Assembly (NCBI RefSeq): GCF_020696975.1
Contig: NZ_JAJGBK010000024.1
Location: 1 to 64,000 of the forward strand
Direction of reading: 5' to 3'
DNA: 64,000 nt
Source: Methanoculleus sp.
Lineage (GTDB): Archaea; Halobacteriota; Methanomicrobia; Methanomicrobiales; Methanoculleaceae
Shown here: piece by piece, positions 25,985 through 34,702 of the stretch
How positions within the stretch are numbered: position 1 is the stretch's first letter
Layout of the letters: the number at the start of each line of letters is the position of its first letter
Notes under the pieces: model-generated
What the model was told of the DNA's origin: nothing
Seen by the model: the letters and a program-made list of their open reading frames with translations, nothing else
Databases searched by the model: none
Program-made: the position numbers and the translations under genes

Positions 25985-27058
25985 TTACTCTTCGATCACA
26001 ACGACAGGCTTGATGAGGTCGCGCGGCTTGTCCTTCATCAGGAGCAGAGCCTTCTCGAGGTTCTCAAAGCCCTTGAACCTGTGAGTCAGCATCGGAGAGA
26101 GGTTGAGCTTGCCGGTCTCAACGAGGCTTGCGAGTTTCTCCATCCGCAGCCTGCCGCCGGGCATCAGACCGCAGTGGATGAACTTGTGGCTCATACCGCA
26201 GCCCCACTCGACACGCGGAACAAGGACGTTCTCGCCCGAGCCGAGGTAGTTGACGTTTCCGATCTTTCCGCCGGGCTTGACCATGCGGACCGCCTCGCCC
26301 ATGGTCTTCACGTCGCCGCCGGCGATACAGACCTTGTCGACGCCCTTGCCGTCGGTCTTCTCGAGAACCTGCTCGACGATGTCACCGTTCTTGTAGTTGA
26401 TGATATCGGTCGCGCCGTAGCCTCGTGCTGCGGTTGCACAGTCCGGCCTGCTGCCGACCGCAAGGATGTGGGACGCACCCATCAGGTTTGCACCGGCAAC
26501 ACTCATCAGTCCGACAGGGCCGATACCGATACAGCAGACGGTGTCGCCGAGTTTGATGTCAGCAAGTTCTGCTGCGTGGAACCCGGTCGGAACCATGTCG
26601 GTGATCATGGTCGCTTCTGCTACCGGGATGGAGTCCGGGAGCTTCGCGAGGTTTCCATCCGCCTCGTTGACGTGGAAGAGCTCGCCAAAGACACCGTCCT
26701 TGAAGTTCGAGAACTTCCAGCCGGCAAGCATGCCACCGGAGTGCGTCGCGAATCCTGCCTGCGCTTCAATGGTCATCCAGTCGGGAGTGATTGCCGGGAC
26801 GATAACGCGGTCGCCGGGTTTGAAGTCTTTCACCATTGAACCGACTTCAACGACTTCTCCGACGGCTTCATGGCCCAGAATCATGTCAGTGCGTTCCCCG
26901 ATTGCTCCCTCCCACACGGTGTGGATATCAGAGCTGCACGGTGCAGCTGCAAGCGGCTTAACCAGTGCATCCAGCGGACCGCACTTGGGTGCTTCCTTCT
27001 CGATCCATCCGATCTCGCCGATCTTGCGCATCGCAAGTCCTTTAATTGTTTTTGCCAT
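25985..27058 (-). CDS. NADP-type secondary alcohol dehydrogenase (zinc MDR)
   Basis: A 357-residue zinc alcohol dehydrogenase closely resembling the Thermoanaerobacter isopropanol dehydrogenase. The catalytic zinc ligands are in AAPCSSDIH, LGHEAVGEVVEVG and TDMVPTGFH. The four-cysteine structural zinc lobe is absent, as in that group. The Rossmann turn GIGPVGL is followed by VGSRPDC and a later YGATDIINYKNG, the Ser-Arg...Tyr set that favours NADPH. It would oxidise secondary alcohols such as 2-propanol for hydrogenase-free methanogenesis, a trait known in several Methanomicrobiales. The start at MAKTIKGLAM is preferred over an ATG five codons earlier. Its mRNA has a leader of about 135 bases with three hairpins. 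Confidence 0.93.
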   Translation of the reverse strand: MAKTIKGLAMRKIGEIGWIEKEAPKCGPLDALVKPLAAAPCSSDIHTVWEGAIGERTDMILGHEAVGEVVEVGSMVKDFKPGDRVIVPAITPDWMTIEAQAGFATHSGGMLAGWKFSNFKDGVFGELFHVNEADGNLAKLPDSIPVAEATMITDMVPTGFHAAELADIKLGDTVCCIGIGPVGLMSVAGANLMGASHILAVGSRPDCATAARGYGATDIINYKNGDIVEQVLEKTDGKGVDKVCIAGGDVKTMGEAVRMVKPGGKIGNVNYLGSGENVLVPRVEWGCGMSHKFIHCGLMPGGRLRMEKLASLVETGKLNLSPMLTHRFKGFENLEKALLLMKDKPRDLIKPVVVIEE

Positions 27059-27082
27059 GGTATGTCCATCCATTTGTCTGTC

Positions 27083-27155
27083 CGTGAGCCTCTGGCTCAC
27101 GCGGGCCTCATGAGCGTTGCTCATGGACCTGTGCCGATCGGTACGCTTCCGATCG
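27083..27155 (-). promoter_or_regulatory. Triple-hairpin leader of the alcohol dehydrogenase gene
   Basis: Three perfect stems stand in tandem. From the 5' side of the mRNA they are CGATCGG/CCGATCG with a 7-base loop (27135-27155), CATGAGC/GCTCATG with a 3-base loop (27109-27125), and CGTGAGCC/GGCTCACG with a 3-base loop (27083-27101). They occupy most of the untranslated leader between the TATA box and the start codon. This may be an RNA stabiliser, an attenuator or a ligand-binding leader. It is not a riboswitch class I know. Confidence 0.5.
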
Positions 27156-27213
27156 ACAACTGAACCACGACCGGATGTACAACCGACATGATAGTCCAAT
27201 ATCCGGCCCACCC

Positions 27214-27222
27214 ATATATAAT
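27214..27222 (-). promoter_or_regulatory. TATA box of the alcohol dehydrogenase gene
   Basis: An AATTATATATGG-like element read on the minus strand, in otherwise GC-rich DNA. It places transcription start near 27192, about 135 bases before the ATG of the dehydrogenase. Confidence 0.5.
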
Positions 27223-27439
27223 TTCTTATTTGGAGTATACTGATTTCACCCGAAGCATTCTGGTGCTTTTGCACAATAACCGCTCAATGATTCTCTATTT
27301 TCGTATGGGGCGGTGCCTGATGTGAAACCAGGTTCCCGATATGTTAGGGAATATATTTTTCATTTTGCCGGCAGATGATGGAACTGCCAGTGCAGAAGGG
27401 GAACATCTATTTAAAATATAATCCCTAAAAACCCCTGGT

Positions 27440-28903
27440 ATGGAAGAGTGGGTCCGTGCGTGGCTGAAAGAGCAGCGGCGGAAGGGTGCGAAATGTCTTG
27501 AGATCAAGGAGATCCAGGGTAAACCCTACGTTTACCGTTCGACGAGCGTCTACGACCGGACGACCCGATCCCCGAAGAAGGTGAGCACCTACCTCGGGCG
27601 GCTCACGAGAGAGCACGGCTTCATCGCCAAAGGGAGAAAAACATCAAGTTCCCTGATACCGCCCCGCAACGTGTACGAGTACGGGAATGCCGCCCTGATG
27701 GCGGAGGAGTTCAACGAGGTGCTTCCCGTGCTCAAACAGGCATTCCCCACCTGCTGGCAGGAGATTGTCGCACTCGTCTTTACCCGGATTGCCGGGTTTA
27801 CCCCGCTCTCCCGGGTCGAAGACGCCTGGGGGAAACTCGACAACATCCTCACGCTTGCCCCGGACTGTGACCCTGGCACCCTCTCCGGGGTGCTCGCTAC
27901 GGTCGGCAGCGACCCTGCCGCCCAGCAGGCAGTCTTCCAGCACCTCCCATCGCCGGAACACCAGTTCATCTACGACCTCTCGTTCCACTTCTCCCACTCC
28001 GACACCCTCAACATTGCCGACTTTGCCGAGAATACCGATAACGTCTGGATGCGGCAGGTCATCATCATGCTCTCCTGTGGGAAAGAGACCGGCCTTCCTG
28101 TGATGGTCCGGGCACTGCCGGGCTCCGTCCAGGATGTCGCCGCCCTCATAGGGTCCCTCGCCGGGATGGATACCGCGAGGACGACCCTCATCCTCGACCG
28201 GAGGTTCATCACGGAGGCGAACGAGGCCCTCCTCCGCGAGGCGAAGATCCCGTTCGTTGCTCTCCAGCGCCGCAACAGCGCCCGGTATACAACCCGGATC
28301 CACCTCACCGATCACTTCTTCTACCACAAACAGCTCATCCGTGCCGGGAGACGCGAGGTTGACGGGCTGATGCTCTATCTCTATGAGGACGCCGACCTTG
28401 CCGTGGAAGAGAAGAAGACCCTCTACCGCCTGCTGGAGAAGGGCCAGATCGACAGGGAGACCCTCAACCAGCGCATAAAGCGTGCCGGCAGGATCCTGCT
28501 CCTCTCCTCGATCACGGCGCGGCCGCAGGAGATCTACGAGTTGTACAAGTCGCGGAACGCTATCGAGGATCATTTCGCCGTATTCAAGAACCTGATCCTG
28601 GAGGACAAGCCCTACCTCCGCGACACAACGGCGGTCCTGGGCCACGTCTTCGTCGGGTTCCTCTGCTTCTACCTCTATTGCCGCATCCAAAACAGGATCC
28701 GGCAGGCCGGCCTTTCCGCATACCTCTCGCCGCATGGGCTTCTCCTGAAGCTCTCGGAGGTCTACTCCGTGGTCCACGGGGACGAGAAAGAGATAACCGA
28801 GGTGCCGGAGCAGGTGCGCGGAATTGCCGGGAAACTTAACCTGGATGTAGCATCCCCCGGGATGTGGCGGGCCGCAACACCCAGGCAGGTGCCGGATGTA
28901 TGA
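27440..28903 (+). CDS. IS1634/IS4-like DDE transposase
   Basis: A 487-residue intact transposase. The N-terminal GKPYVYRSTSVYDRTTRSPKK with STYLGRL is typical of IS1634-type enzymes. Catalytic residues fit FIYDLSFHFS (first Asp, near 178), LILDRRFI (second Asp, near 253) and SRNAIEDHFAVFKN (Glu, near 376), the last being the YREZ-like block. I found no matching terminal inverted repeats in the flanks, nor a target-site duplication, so the element may be immobile or its ends lie outside my recognition. The frame is uninterrupted and GC-rich like the host. An AT-rich promoter region lies just upstream. Confidence 0.88.
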   Translation: MEEWVRAWLKEQRRKGAKCLEIKEIQGKPYVYRSTSVYDRTTRSPKKVSTYLGRLTREHGFIAKGRKTSSSLIPPRNVYEYGNAALMAEEFNEVLPVLKQAFPTCWQEIVALVFTRIAGFTPLSRVEDAWGKLDNILTLAPDCDPGTLSGVLATVGSDPAAQQAVFQHLPSPEHQFIYDLSFHFSHSDTLNIADFAENTDNVWMRQVIIMLSCGKETGLPVMVRALPGSVQDVAALIGSLAGMDTARTTLILDRRFITEANEALLREAKIPFVALQRRNSARYTTRIHLTDHFFYHKQLIRAGRREVDGLMLYLYEDADLAVEEKKTLYRLLEKGQIDRETLNQRIKRAGRILLLSSITARPQEIYELYKSRNAIEDHFAVFKNLILEDKPYLRDTTAVLGHVFVGFLCFYLYCRIQNRIRQAGLSAYLSPHGLLLKLSEVYSVVHGDEKEITEVPEQVRGIAGKLNLDVASPGMWRAATPRQVPDV

Positions 28904-28909
28904 TCCGGC
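28891..28909. terminator. Hairpin at the transposase stop
   Basis: GCCGGAT/ATCCGGC with a 5-base loop spans the stop codon of the transposase. It lies between two converging genes, so it could stop transcription from both sides. No U-run follows on the plus strand. Confidence 0.35.
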
Positions 28910-28937
28910 GGAAAGAAAGTGAAGGGATACCCACCAT

Positions 28938-29225
28938 CTAGGTGAGTTTCTGGTACAGGGCGATGTCCAGCGGACCGTCAAATAGCGGTCCGGCTTTCTC
29001 CACAAAACCTAGGAAGTGGGGGGTGTTGTTGTGGAACTCGATCGCGGCCTGGTCTTTCCAGACCTCGATGAACGTGAACTTTGCGGGGTTCCCGATGTCT
29101 GTATAAAAGTCGTAGGAGACGTTTCCCGTCTCGCTTCTGCTGGCCTGGACCAGGTCCCGGGCATGGTTCACGAGTTCGTCTGCCTTGCCCGGTTGTGCAG
29201 TGCATTTGGCAACAATGGTTATCAT
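28938..29225 (-). CDS. Antibiotic biosynthesis monooxygenase (ABM) domain protein
   Basis: A 95-residue dimeric alpha-beta barrel protein of the ABM/YgiN type: MITIVAKCTAQPGKADEL at the start, then YDFYTD, FTFIEVWKDQAAIEFHNNTPHF. These enzymes oxidise quinols or related small molecules with oxygen, or simply bind them; the role in an anaerobe is unclear. The ATG has GGGAG upstream, while the TTG five codons earlier overlaps that site. It converges on the transposase and seems monocistronic. Confidence 0.85.
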   Translation of the reverse strand: MITIVAKCTAQPGKADELVNHARDLVQASRSETGNVSYDFYTDIGNPAKFTFIEVWKDQAAIEFHNNTPHFLGFVEKAGPLFDGPLDIALYQKLT

Positions 29226-29470
29226 CCGATTATCTCCCAATGCCGGTCGGCAACACGTGTGAATCGTCCGGGAGAGTTGATAAACTTACGCATCCGTCCG
29301 GGTGGCTTTCTGCGGGCGCCGGGACCGCCACGGCCCCGTCAAGCAGCGCGGACGATCAGGCGCGACCGGCCCCGGCGGCAGGATCGGTGCTGTGCGGGTG
29401 GGACAGCCTGCGCGCCCGGAGAGCACCGGAAGAGTATAGCGTCCAGGAGCCGACATGATCCCGGCAGATT

Positions 29471-29788
29471 ATGTGGATTGCAAACCTCCTTGCCGGAGTG
29501 GTCACACTCTTCCTCGGCATCATCATCCGGGCCTTCAACGCGAGCTGCCTCATTGCGGGTTACAATACCGCACCCCTCAAGGAACGGGCAAAATACGATG
29601 AAGTAGCGCTGACCCGGTTCGTGGGAAACCTCCTGGTTGTTGCATCCGCAGTCCTCCTCGCCGGCGGGCTGCTCCCAACAGTTGCAGGTGCACCGGACGA
29701 ACTGGCCGGCGTATCGTGGATCCTCTTTGCGGTGGTCATCGTCGGAGGGATTGCCTATATGAACACCGGGGAGCGGTTCAGGCGGTGA
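29471..29788 (+). CDS. DUF3784-like small membrane protein
   Basis: A 105-residue protein with three hydrophobic segments (LLAGVVTLFLGIIIR, VGNLLVVASAVLLAGGLL, WILFAVVIVGGIAYM) and the central motif CLIAGYNTAPLKERAKYD that marks DUF3784. Its function is unknown. It precedes the PQQ-type dehydrogenase gene on the same strand with 75 bases between, including a promoter-like stretch (GCCTATATACGC), so it is probably a separate unit. Confidence 0.8.
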   Translation: MWIANLLAGVVTLFLGIIIRAFNASCLIAGYNTAPLKERAKYDEVALTRFVGNLLVVASAVLLAGGLLPTVAGAPDELAGVSWILFAVVIVGGIAYMNTGERFRR

Positions 29789-29863
29789 AGGGCGGGGTCG
29801 GGTGATACCTGCAGAGTAATGCCTATATACGCTCCCGGCCATCCCGGGCTCCGGAGATGACCT

Positions 29864-31018
29864 GTGTCACGCCGGACTGTTATCATTCTTGCCGCCGTTG
29901 CGGTGTTCGCCCTTCTCGGTATTGTCGTTGCCGTCGTGCTGCCGCCGGGTGGGGGCGCCGGCCCCCTGCCGCTCGATACAATCACCCTGCCTGCAGGGTT
30001 TGAGATCGATCTCTATGCAGGGAACGTCACCGGGGCACGGTCGATGACCATATCACCGAACGGGACGCTCTTTGTCGGGAGCCGCGGCCCCGGGAACGTC
30101 TACGCCATCCCCGACCGCGACGGCGACGGAAGGGGCGATGCGGTGATCGTGGTTGCGAGTGGCCTTGACTCCCCGAACGGTGTCGCGTTCCACAACGGCT
30201 CCCTCTATGTCGCCGAGATCGGGCGCGTCCTGCGCTACGATGATATCGAGGCGAACCTGGAGGATCCACCGGAACCAGCGGTCGTGAGCACCGCCTTCCC
30301 GGGTGATGCGCTGCACGGCTGGAAGTTCATCGCTTTCGGGCCCGACGGGAAGCTCTATGTCCCGGTAGGCGTGCCCTGCAACGTCTGCGACCCCGAAGAC
30401 GAGCGGTTCGGCACCATCCTCCGGATGAACCCTGACGGGACCGATCTCGAGGTCTACGCCCGGGGCATCCGGAACACGGTGGGATTCGACTGGCATCCGG
30501 AGACCGATGAACTCTGGTTCACGGACAACGGCCGGGACTGGCTCGGCAATGACGTCCCGCCGGATGAACTGAACCGGGCGCCGGAGAGCGGGATGCACTT
30601 TGGGTTCCCCTTCTGCCACGGACGGTCGATCCACGACCCCGAGTTCGGAGCGGGGCAGGCGTGCGCAAACTTCACGCCCCCGGAGCAGGAACTCGGGCCG
30701 CACGTTGCCGCGCTCGGCATGCGGTTCTATGATGGCGACCAGTTCCCGGAGGAGTACCGTGGCCGGATCTTCATCGCCGAGCACGGGTCCTGGAACCGGC
30801 TGGAGCCGATCGGGTACCGGGTGACGATGGTCAGCCTTGAGAACGGCACGCCTGCCTCTTACGAAGTCTTCACGGAGGGCTGGCTCCAGGGCCGGGCGGC
30901 GTGGGGCCGGCCTGTGGATGTCGAGGCGGCAAACGATGGGTCGCTCCTCGTCTCGGACGACCGGGCGAACGCCGTCTACCAGATAACCTACCCCGGGGTC
31001 ACTTCCCCTTCCGGATGA
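29864..31018 (+). CDS. Membrane-anchored PQQ-type sugar dehydrogenase-like protein
   Basis: A 384-residue protein with one N-terminal membrane segment ([21 protein letters not shown]) and an outside six-bladed beta-propeller of the soluble glucose/sorbosone dehydrogenase family. Recurrent blade motifs are [42 protein letters not shown] and [23 protein letters not shown], with [10 protein letters not shown] near the end. Bacterial relatives oxidise aldose sugars with PQQ. No PQQ-synthesis genes are in view, so cofactor and substrate are uncertain. The GTG start has GGAGATGACC upstream. The 3' end overlaps the converging UPF0316 gene by 20 bases. Confidence 0.83.
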   Translation: MSRRTVIILAAVAVFALLGIVVAVVLPPGGGAGPLPLDTITLPAGFEIDLYAGNVTGARSMTISPNGTLFVGSRGPGNVYAIPDRDGDGRGDAVIVVASGLDSPNGVAFHNGSLYVAEIGRVLRYDDIEANLEDPPEPAVVSTAFPGDALHGWKFIAFGPDGKLYVPVGVPCNVCDPEDERFGTILRMNPDGTDLEVYARGIRNTVGFDWHPETDELWFTDNGRDWLGNDVPPDELNRAPESGMHFGFPFCHGRSIHDPEFGAGQACANFTPPEQELGPHVAALGMRFYDGDQFPEEYRGRIFIAEHGSWNRLEPIGYRVTMVSLENGTPASYEVFTEGWLQGRAAWGRPVDVEAANDGSLLVSDDRANAVYQITYPGVTSPSG

Positions 31019-31598
31019 CTCTCTTGAAAGGGAACGGGGTCGGGCCCGGCACAACGACCGGGAACGTCCCCTCTGCTGCCCGCCGGACATCCTCGATCGA
31101 GTAGAACGCCTTGGGGTTGAACTCGTGGATGGCGTTCTCCACGTCCTTGATGTTCTTTCTCTTGACCACGGAGAAGATGACCTTGCCGGGGCCTACTTTC
31201 CCCTGCGCGTCCAGGACCGTCACACCGTAACCGGCGGCGCGGAGGTAGTCGATGAGGTTGGTCGCGTCCCGCTGAGTGATTATCCGGATGATGGCAAGCC
31301 CCATCGCCAGCCGTTCCTCAACGAGCATCCCGACATAGTTCCCCGTGGCGAACCCGGCCGCATAGGCGAAGTAGTTGAGGGGGTTTGTGAGGTTCTGGAA
31401 GATCTGGCCGACAGCGATGATCCAGATGAAGACCTCGACGAACCCGAGGGCCGGAGCGACCATCTTCATCCCCCGCGAGACGAAGATGATCCGCATCGTC
31501 CCGATGGTAACGTCGCAGATCCGCGCAAAGAAGATAAATGCCGGGACGATGACCAGAGAGAACGCCTCCGGGCCGATATCCGGGACGATGCTGAGCAT
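30999..31598 (-). CDS. UPF0316/DUF2179 membrane protein
   Basis: A 199-residue protein with about three membrane segments in the first 90 residues ([24 protein letters not shown] is the family signature) and a cytoplasmic DUF2179-like domain ([43 protein letters not shown]). Its function is unknown; DUF2179 domains also occur in YitT-type membrane proteins and are thought to bind small ligands. It overlaps the 3' end of the sugar dehydrogenase gene by 20 bases in convergent orientation. Confidence 0.85.
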   Translation of the reverse strand: MLSIVPDIGPEAFSLVIVPAFIFFARICDVTIGTMRIIFVSRGMKMVAPALGFVEVFIWIIAVGQIFQNLTNPLNYFAYAAGFATGNYVGMLVEERLAMGLAIIRIITQRDATNLIDYLRAAGYGVTVLDAQGKVGPGKVIFSVVKRKNIKDVENAIHEFNPKAFYSIEDVRRAAEGTFPVVVPGPTPFPFKRVIRKGK

Positions 31599-31726
31599 AG
31601 ATCATAGTTGATAGATTGGTGGGATATACCTATCGATCTAGAAAAAACTCTGATAGCCTATTTTACAGGATTTCTACTGTAGGGTGATTGGAGAAATAAT
31701 TTAGATACACGCAGGGGCTCCGGTTT

Positions 31727-31876
31727 TTAATCAGGGCGCTCTGCAGATCTAACGGACAGGATACACTCCTCTATGTGAATGAGCGAGTATCGCCCCGTTT
31801 CCCGCCCCCTCTCGCGCAGGAACTCTCTGGCGTGGTCAATCTCCTCGCCCGTACCACCTTTTGGGCTGCACTCCAT
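31727..31876 (-). CDS. Possible small protein, 49 residues
   Basis: In a 424-base gap an open frame encodes MECSPKGGTGEEIDHAREFL then a charged helix ending SLIHIEECILSVRSAERPD. The composition is protein-like, but no strong ribosome site or relative is known to me. An in-frame start 31 codons earlier exists. Nothing else is evident in the gap between 31599 and 32022 beyond AT-rich promoter-like sequence. Confidence 0.3.
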   Translation of the reverse strand: MECSPKGGTGEEIDHAREFLRERGRETGRYSLIHIEECILSVRSAERPD

Positions 31877-32022
31877 GTGTTCCGGAAAATAGCCCGAAGG
31901 GGTTGATATCCGGGTATCGGGCCCCGTGACCCAATGGTATATGTTGGGTTTATCGGACTGGAGGTTCATCTTGGCCGGGTTCGATCTTCTGATCCGTGAC
32001 GAGTTAAAAGGGGGTGCAGGGG

Positions 32023-33534
32023 ATGCGGCACATTCTGCTTGAAAAATTCAAAGAGTCAGTACAATCAGTCCTCCCGATCTGCGGCATCGTCTTTCTGCTC
32101 CATCTTACCCTGACTCCCCTGCCTCTCGGCACGCTGGCGCTCTTCGCAACAGGCGCCGTTCTGCTTATCGTGGGCATGAGTGTCTTCACACTCGGTGCCG
32201 ATACGGCCGTTATGCCGATGGGGGAGTTGATAGGTTCAAAACTGACCGAATCGCGGAATCTCCGGCTGATCGTCCTCACCAGTTTTGTGCTGGGCGCGGC
32301 CTTAACGGCAGCGGAGCCCGACCTGCAGGTGCTGACCCGGCAGGTTCCTGCCGTGCCCGATCCAGTCTTTGTGGCTACAGTCGCCTTTGGTGTGGGTGTC
32401 TTTCTGGTCCTTGCCGTGCTCCGGATCCTCTTCCGGATTCGGCTTTCCCATATGTTTATCGTCCTGTATTCCCTGGCCTTTATCCTGGCTGCGTTTACCG
32501 GGCTGGATTATCTGGCTGTGGCCTTCGATTCGAGCGGTGTTACAACGGGCTCCATCACGGTGCCCTTTATCCTTGCATTGGGTGCCGGCATCTCGGCGGT
32601 CCGCGGGGAGAAGAGGTCTGAGGACAGTTTCGGGCTCACCGCCATCTGCTCGATAGGGCCGATTCTCGCGGTCCTGATTATGGGGTTGCTCTTTGACCCC
32701 GCAGGCACTGGCTACGCCTCCGAGCCTACCACCACGGTGAGCAGCACGGCAGAACTCGCGAGACTGTATGCTGAAGGGCTGCTCCAGTTCTTCAGGGAAG
32801 TCTCACTCATTCTGCTGCCCATTGTGGTGATCTTCGGGATATATCAGGTGATAAACTTAAAACTCTCCAGAACCCGGCTGATCCGGATCGGCGTGGGGAT
32901 CATCTATATCCTCGTTGGACTCACGGTCTTTCTGACTGGGGTGAACATAGGCTTTGTGCCTGCCGGGACGTATCTCGGCCATGCCCTCACGTCTTTGCCG
33001 TACAACTGGATTCTAATCCCGCTCGGTGCCGTCATCGGCTTTTTCATTGTTGCCGCGGAGCCTGCCGTGCAGATCCTCGTTACCCAGATCGACGAGATCA
33101 CCCGCGGCGCAATCTCACGCCGGGCCATGATGCTGAGCCTCTCCGTAAGCGTAGGAATAGCGCTGGCGCTTGTCATGGTCCGCATCCTGACGGGCATTGA
33201 GATCTGGCTCTTCCTGCTGCCTGGCTACGCTGTTGCTCTGGCATTGACGTTTTTTTCGCCCCAGCTCTTTACTGCAATCGCGTTTGACTCCGGCGGCATT
33301 GCCGCAGGCACCATGGCGGCAGCATTCCTGCTCCCGCTCACCATGGGGGTCTCCGAAGCTCTGGGCGGCAACATACTGACAGACGCTTTCGGGATCATCG
33401 CCATGGTGGCCATGATGCCGCTGATCACCGTACAGATCATAGGATTATTCTACAGGATGAAGGTACGACGGGCCAGGGCCACGGCAAGGAGAGTAACCTT
33501 TGACAAGGATGATGTAGAGATAATCGACCTGTAA
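32023..33534 (+). CDS. DUF1538 family membrane transporter, internally duplicated
   Basis: A 503-residue membrane protein with about twelve to fourteen hydrophobic segments and a clear internal repeat. LAVAFDSSGVTTGSITVPF in the first half matches TAIAFDSGGIAAGTMAAAF in the second. LIVGMSVFTLGADTAVMPMG matches ILVGLTVFLTGVNIGFVPAG. The repeated Asp-Ser-Gly sites inside membrane helices suggest a substrate or ion path. Substrate unknown. The ATG has AGGGGG upstream. The next gene, 16 bases downstream, encodes a tandem P-II-like protein, so the transporter is probably gated by a nucleotide- or metabolite-sensing regulator, as Amt is by GlnK. Confidence 0.88.
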   Translation: MRHILLEKFKESVQSVLPICGIVFLLHLTLTPLPLGTLALFATGAVLLIVGMSVFTLGADTAVMPMGELIGSKLTESRNLRLIVLTSFVLGAALTAAEPDLQVLTRQVPAVPDPVFVATVAFGVGVFLVLAVLRILFRIRLSHMFIVLYSLAFILAAFTGLDYLAVAFDSSGVTTGSITVPFILALGAGISAVRGEKRSEDSFGLTAICSIGPILAVLIMGLLFDPAGTGYASEPTTTVSSTAELARLYAEGLLQFFREVSLILLPIVVIFGIYQVINLKLSRTRLIRIGVGIIYILVGLTVFLTGVNIGFVPAGTYLGHALTSLPYNWILIPLGAVIGFFIVAAEPAVQILVTQIDEITRGAISRRAMMLSLSVSVGIALALVMVRILTGIEIWLFLLPGYAVALALTFFSPQLFTAIAFDSGGIAAGTMAAAFLLPLTMGVSEALGGNILTDAFGIIAMVAMMPLITVQIIGLFYRMKVRRARATARRVTFDKDDVEIIDL

Positions 33535-33550
33535 GGTGCGAGGGGTAAGG

Positions 33551-34243
33551 ATGCTGGACGAGACATCCGGAGGTGGGCCGCTGGTGGTTATGATCGCCAT
33601 CTTTGACCGGGGGCAGGATGAAACGGTGATGAGCCTCGTTACGGGTGAGGGTGTGACGTTCAACCTCCTGACCCGGGGAAAAGGCACAGCGGACTCGAAG
33701 ATCCTGAACTATCTGGGGTTGGGCGAGACCGAGAAGACAATCCTTATCAGCACGATGGCCCTGGAGCCGTCAAACGTCCTGCTCGATAAGATGCGCAACG
33801 GACTGATCCCGGGCAAATTCGGTCGTGGCATCGTCTTTACGCTGCCTGTGGGGAGCGTGTGCGGGGCAAGAACGGTGGATTACCTGATAGGTTCGTCAGA
33901 GAAAGAGGATGGAGAACGTCGTATGGAACAGGATATGGGTCACGATCTGATTATAGCGGTTGCAAACCGGGGTTTCTCGGATGTTGTGATGGAGGCGGCA
34001 AAGAGTGCAAAGGCCACGGGGGGAACCGTCATCCCGGCGCGGGGCACCGATTTCGATGGCATGGAGAAGTTCTTTGGGGTGACCATCCTGCCCGAGAAGG
34101 ACCTGATCCTGATCCTCACAACGAACGAGTTCAAGTGCGGCATCATGGAAGCGATCGCCACCCGGGCGGGGCCCCAAACCGATGCCGGAACCCTTGTCTT
34201 CTCCCTCCCGGTAAACGGAGTTAGCGGATTGCCTCCGGAATAA
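33551..34243 (+). CDS. Tandem P-II-like regulatory protein
   Basis: A 230-residue protein holding two P-II-like (GlnB fold) domains. The first covers about residues 5-105 (VTFNLLTRGKGTADSKILNYL, RNGLIPGKFGRGIVFTLPV). The second covers about 120-228 (SDVVMEAAKSAKATGGTVI, GVTILPEKDLILILTTNE, AGTLVFSLPVNGVSG). The GTVIPARGT piece in domain two corresponds to the start of the T-loop, but the loop is short and the uridylylated tyrosine of GlnB is missing. It follows the DUF1538 transporter by 16 bases in one operon, so it most likely controls that transporter. The effector (ATP/ADP, 2-oxoglutarate or another) is not known. Confidence 0.82.
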   Translation: MLDETSGGGPLVVMIAIFDRGQDETVMSLVTGEGVTFNLLTRGKGTADSKILNYLGLGETEKTILISTMALEPSNVLLDKMRNGLIPGKFGRGIVFTLPVGSVCGARTVDYLIGSSEKEDGERRMEQDMGHDLIIAVANRGFSDVVMEAAKSAKATGGTVIPARGTDFDGMEKFFGVTILPEKDLILILTTNEFKCGIMEAIATRAGPQTDAGTLVFSLPVNGVSGLPPE

Positions 34244-34291
34244 GGGGGCCGGAACCGTCATCACAGCGACAGCGATCAGGGGCGGACGGAC

Positions 34292-34606
34292 TCATTTCCC
34301 GCCCTTCTTCACCTCTTCGATCATCTCCTCGACCTCCTCGTAACCGTGCCGGTAAAACTCCTCCTCAGCGGGCTCAATCTCCCGCAGGAGACGCAGGAAC
34401 TCTCCCGCATGCTCCCTCTCTTCGTCCGCGATATCCCGCATCACCTTCTGGACCAGCGGATCGTCGGTCGACTCAGCGATCTGGACGTAGAACTGTATCG
34501 CCTCGTACTCGGCGGCGATCGAGAACCGGATCGTCCGGATGAGTTCTCCGTGATCCAGTTTCCGCTCCATGTGGTTCCCGGAGAACGGTTGCGCAAATTC
34601 GGGCAT
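34292..34606 (-). CDS. EncFtn-like ferritin (encapsulated-ferritin family)
   Basis: A 104-residue two-helix protein of the rubrerythrin/encapsulated-ferritin type. It begins MPEFAQPFSGNHMERKL, and its iron ligands fall in SIAAEYEAIQFY and DIADEEREHAGEFLRLL, the E...ExxH pattern in which two subunits form one diiron ferroxidase site. The acidic C-terminal tail (YEEVEEMIEEVKKG) is of the length that carries an encapsulin-targeting peptide in bacteria, but I see no clear targeting motif. No encapsulin shell gene is in the window. Iron oxidation and storage or oxygen-stress protection is the likely role. GGAGGT lies upstream of the chosen ATG. Confidence 0.82.
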   Translation of the reverse strand: MPEFAQPFSGNHMERKLDHGELIRTIRFSIAAEYEAIQFYVQIAESTDDPLVQKVMRDIADEEREHAGEFLRLLREIEPAEEEFYRHGYEEVEEMIEEVKKGGK

Positions 34607-34702
34607 GTCGAATGACCTCCGGGGGCTCATGCGACGGGGCGTTATTTATAGGTTGGGCCGGTTGCTGCCCGGGCGGGCTGCCTGCGAACAGGCAACCCAT
34701 TT

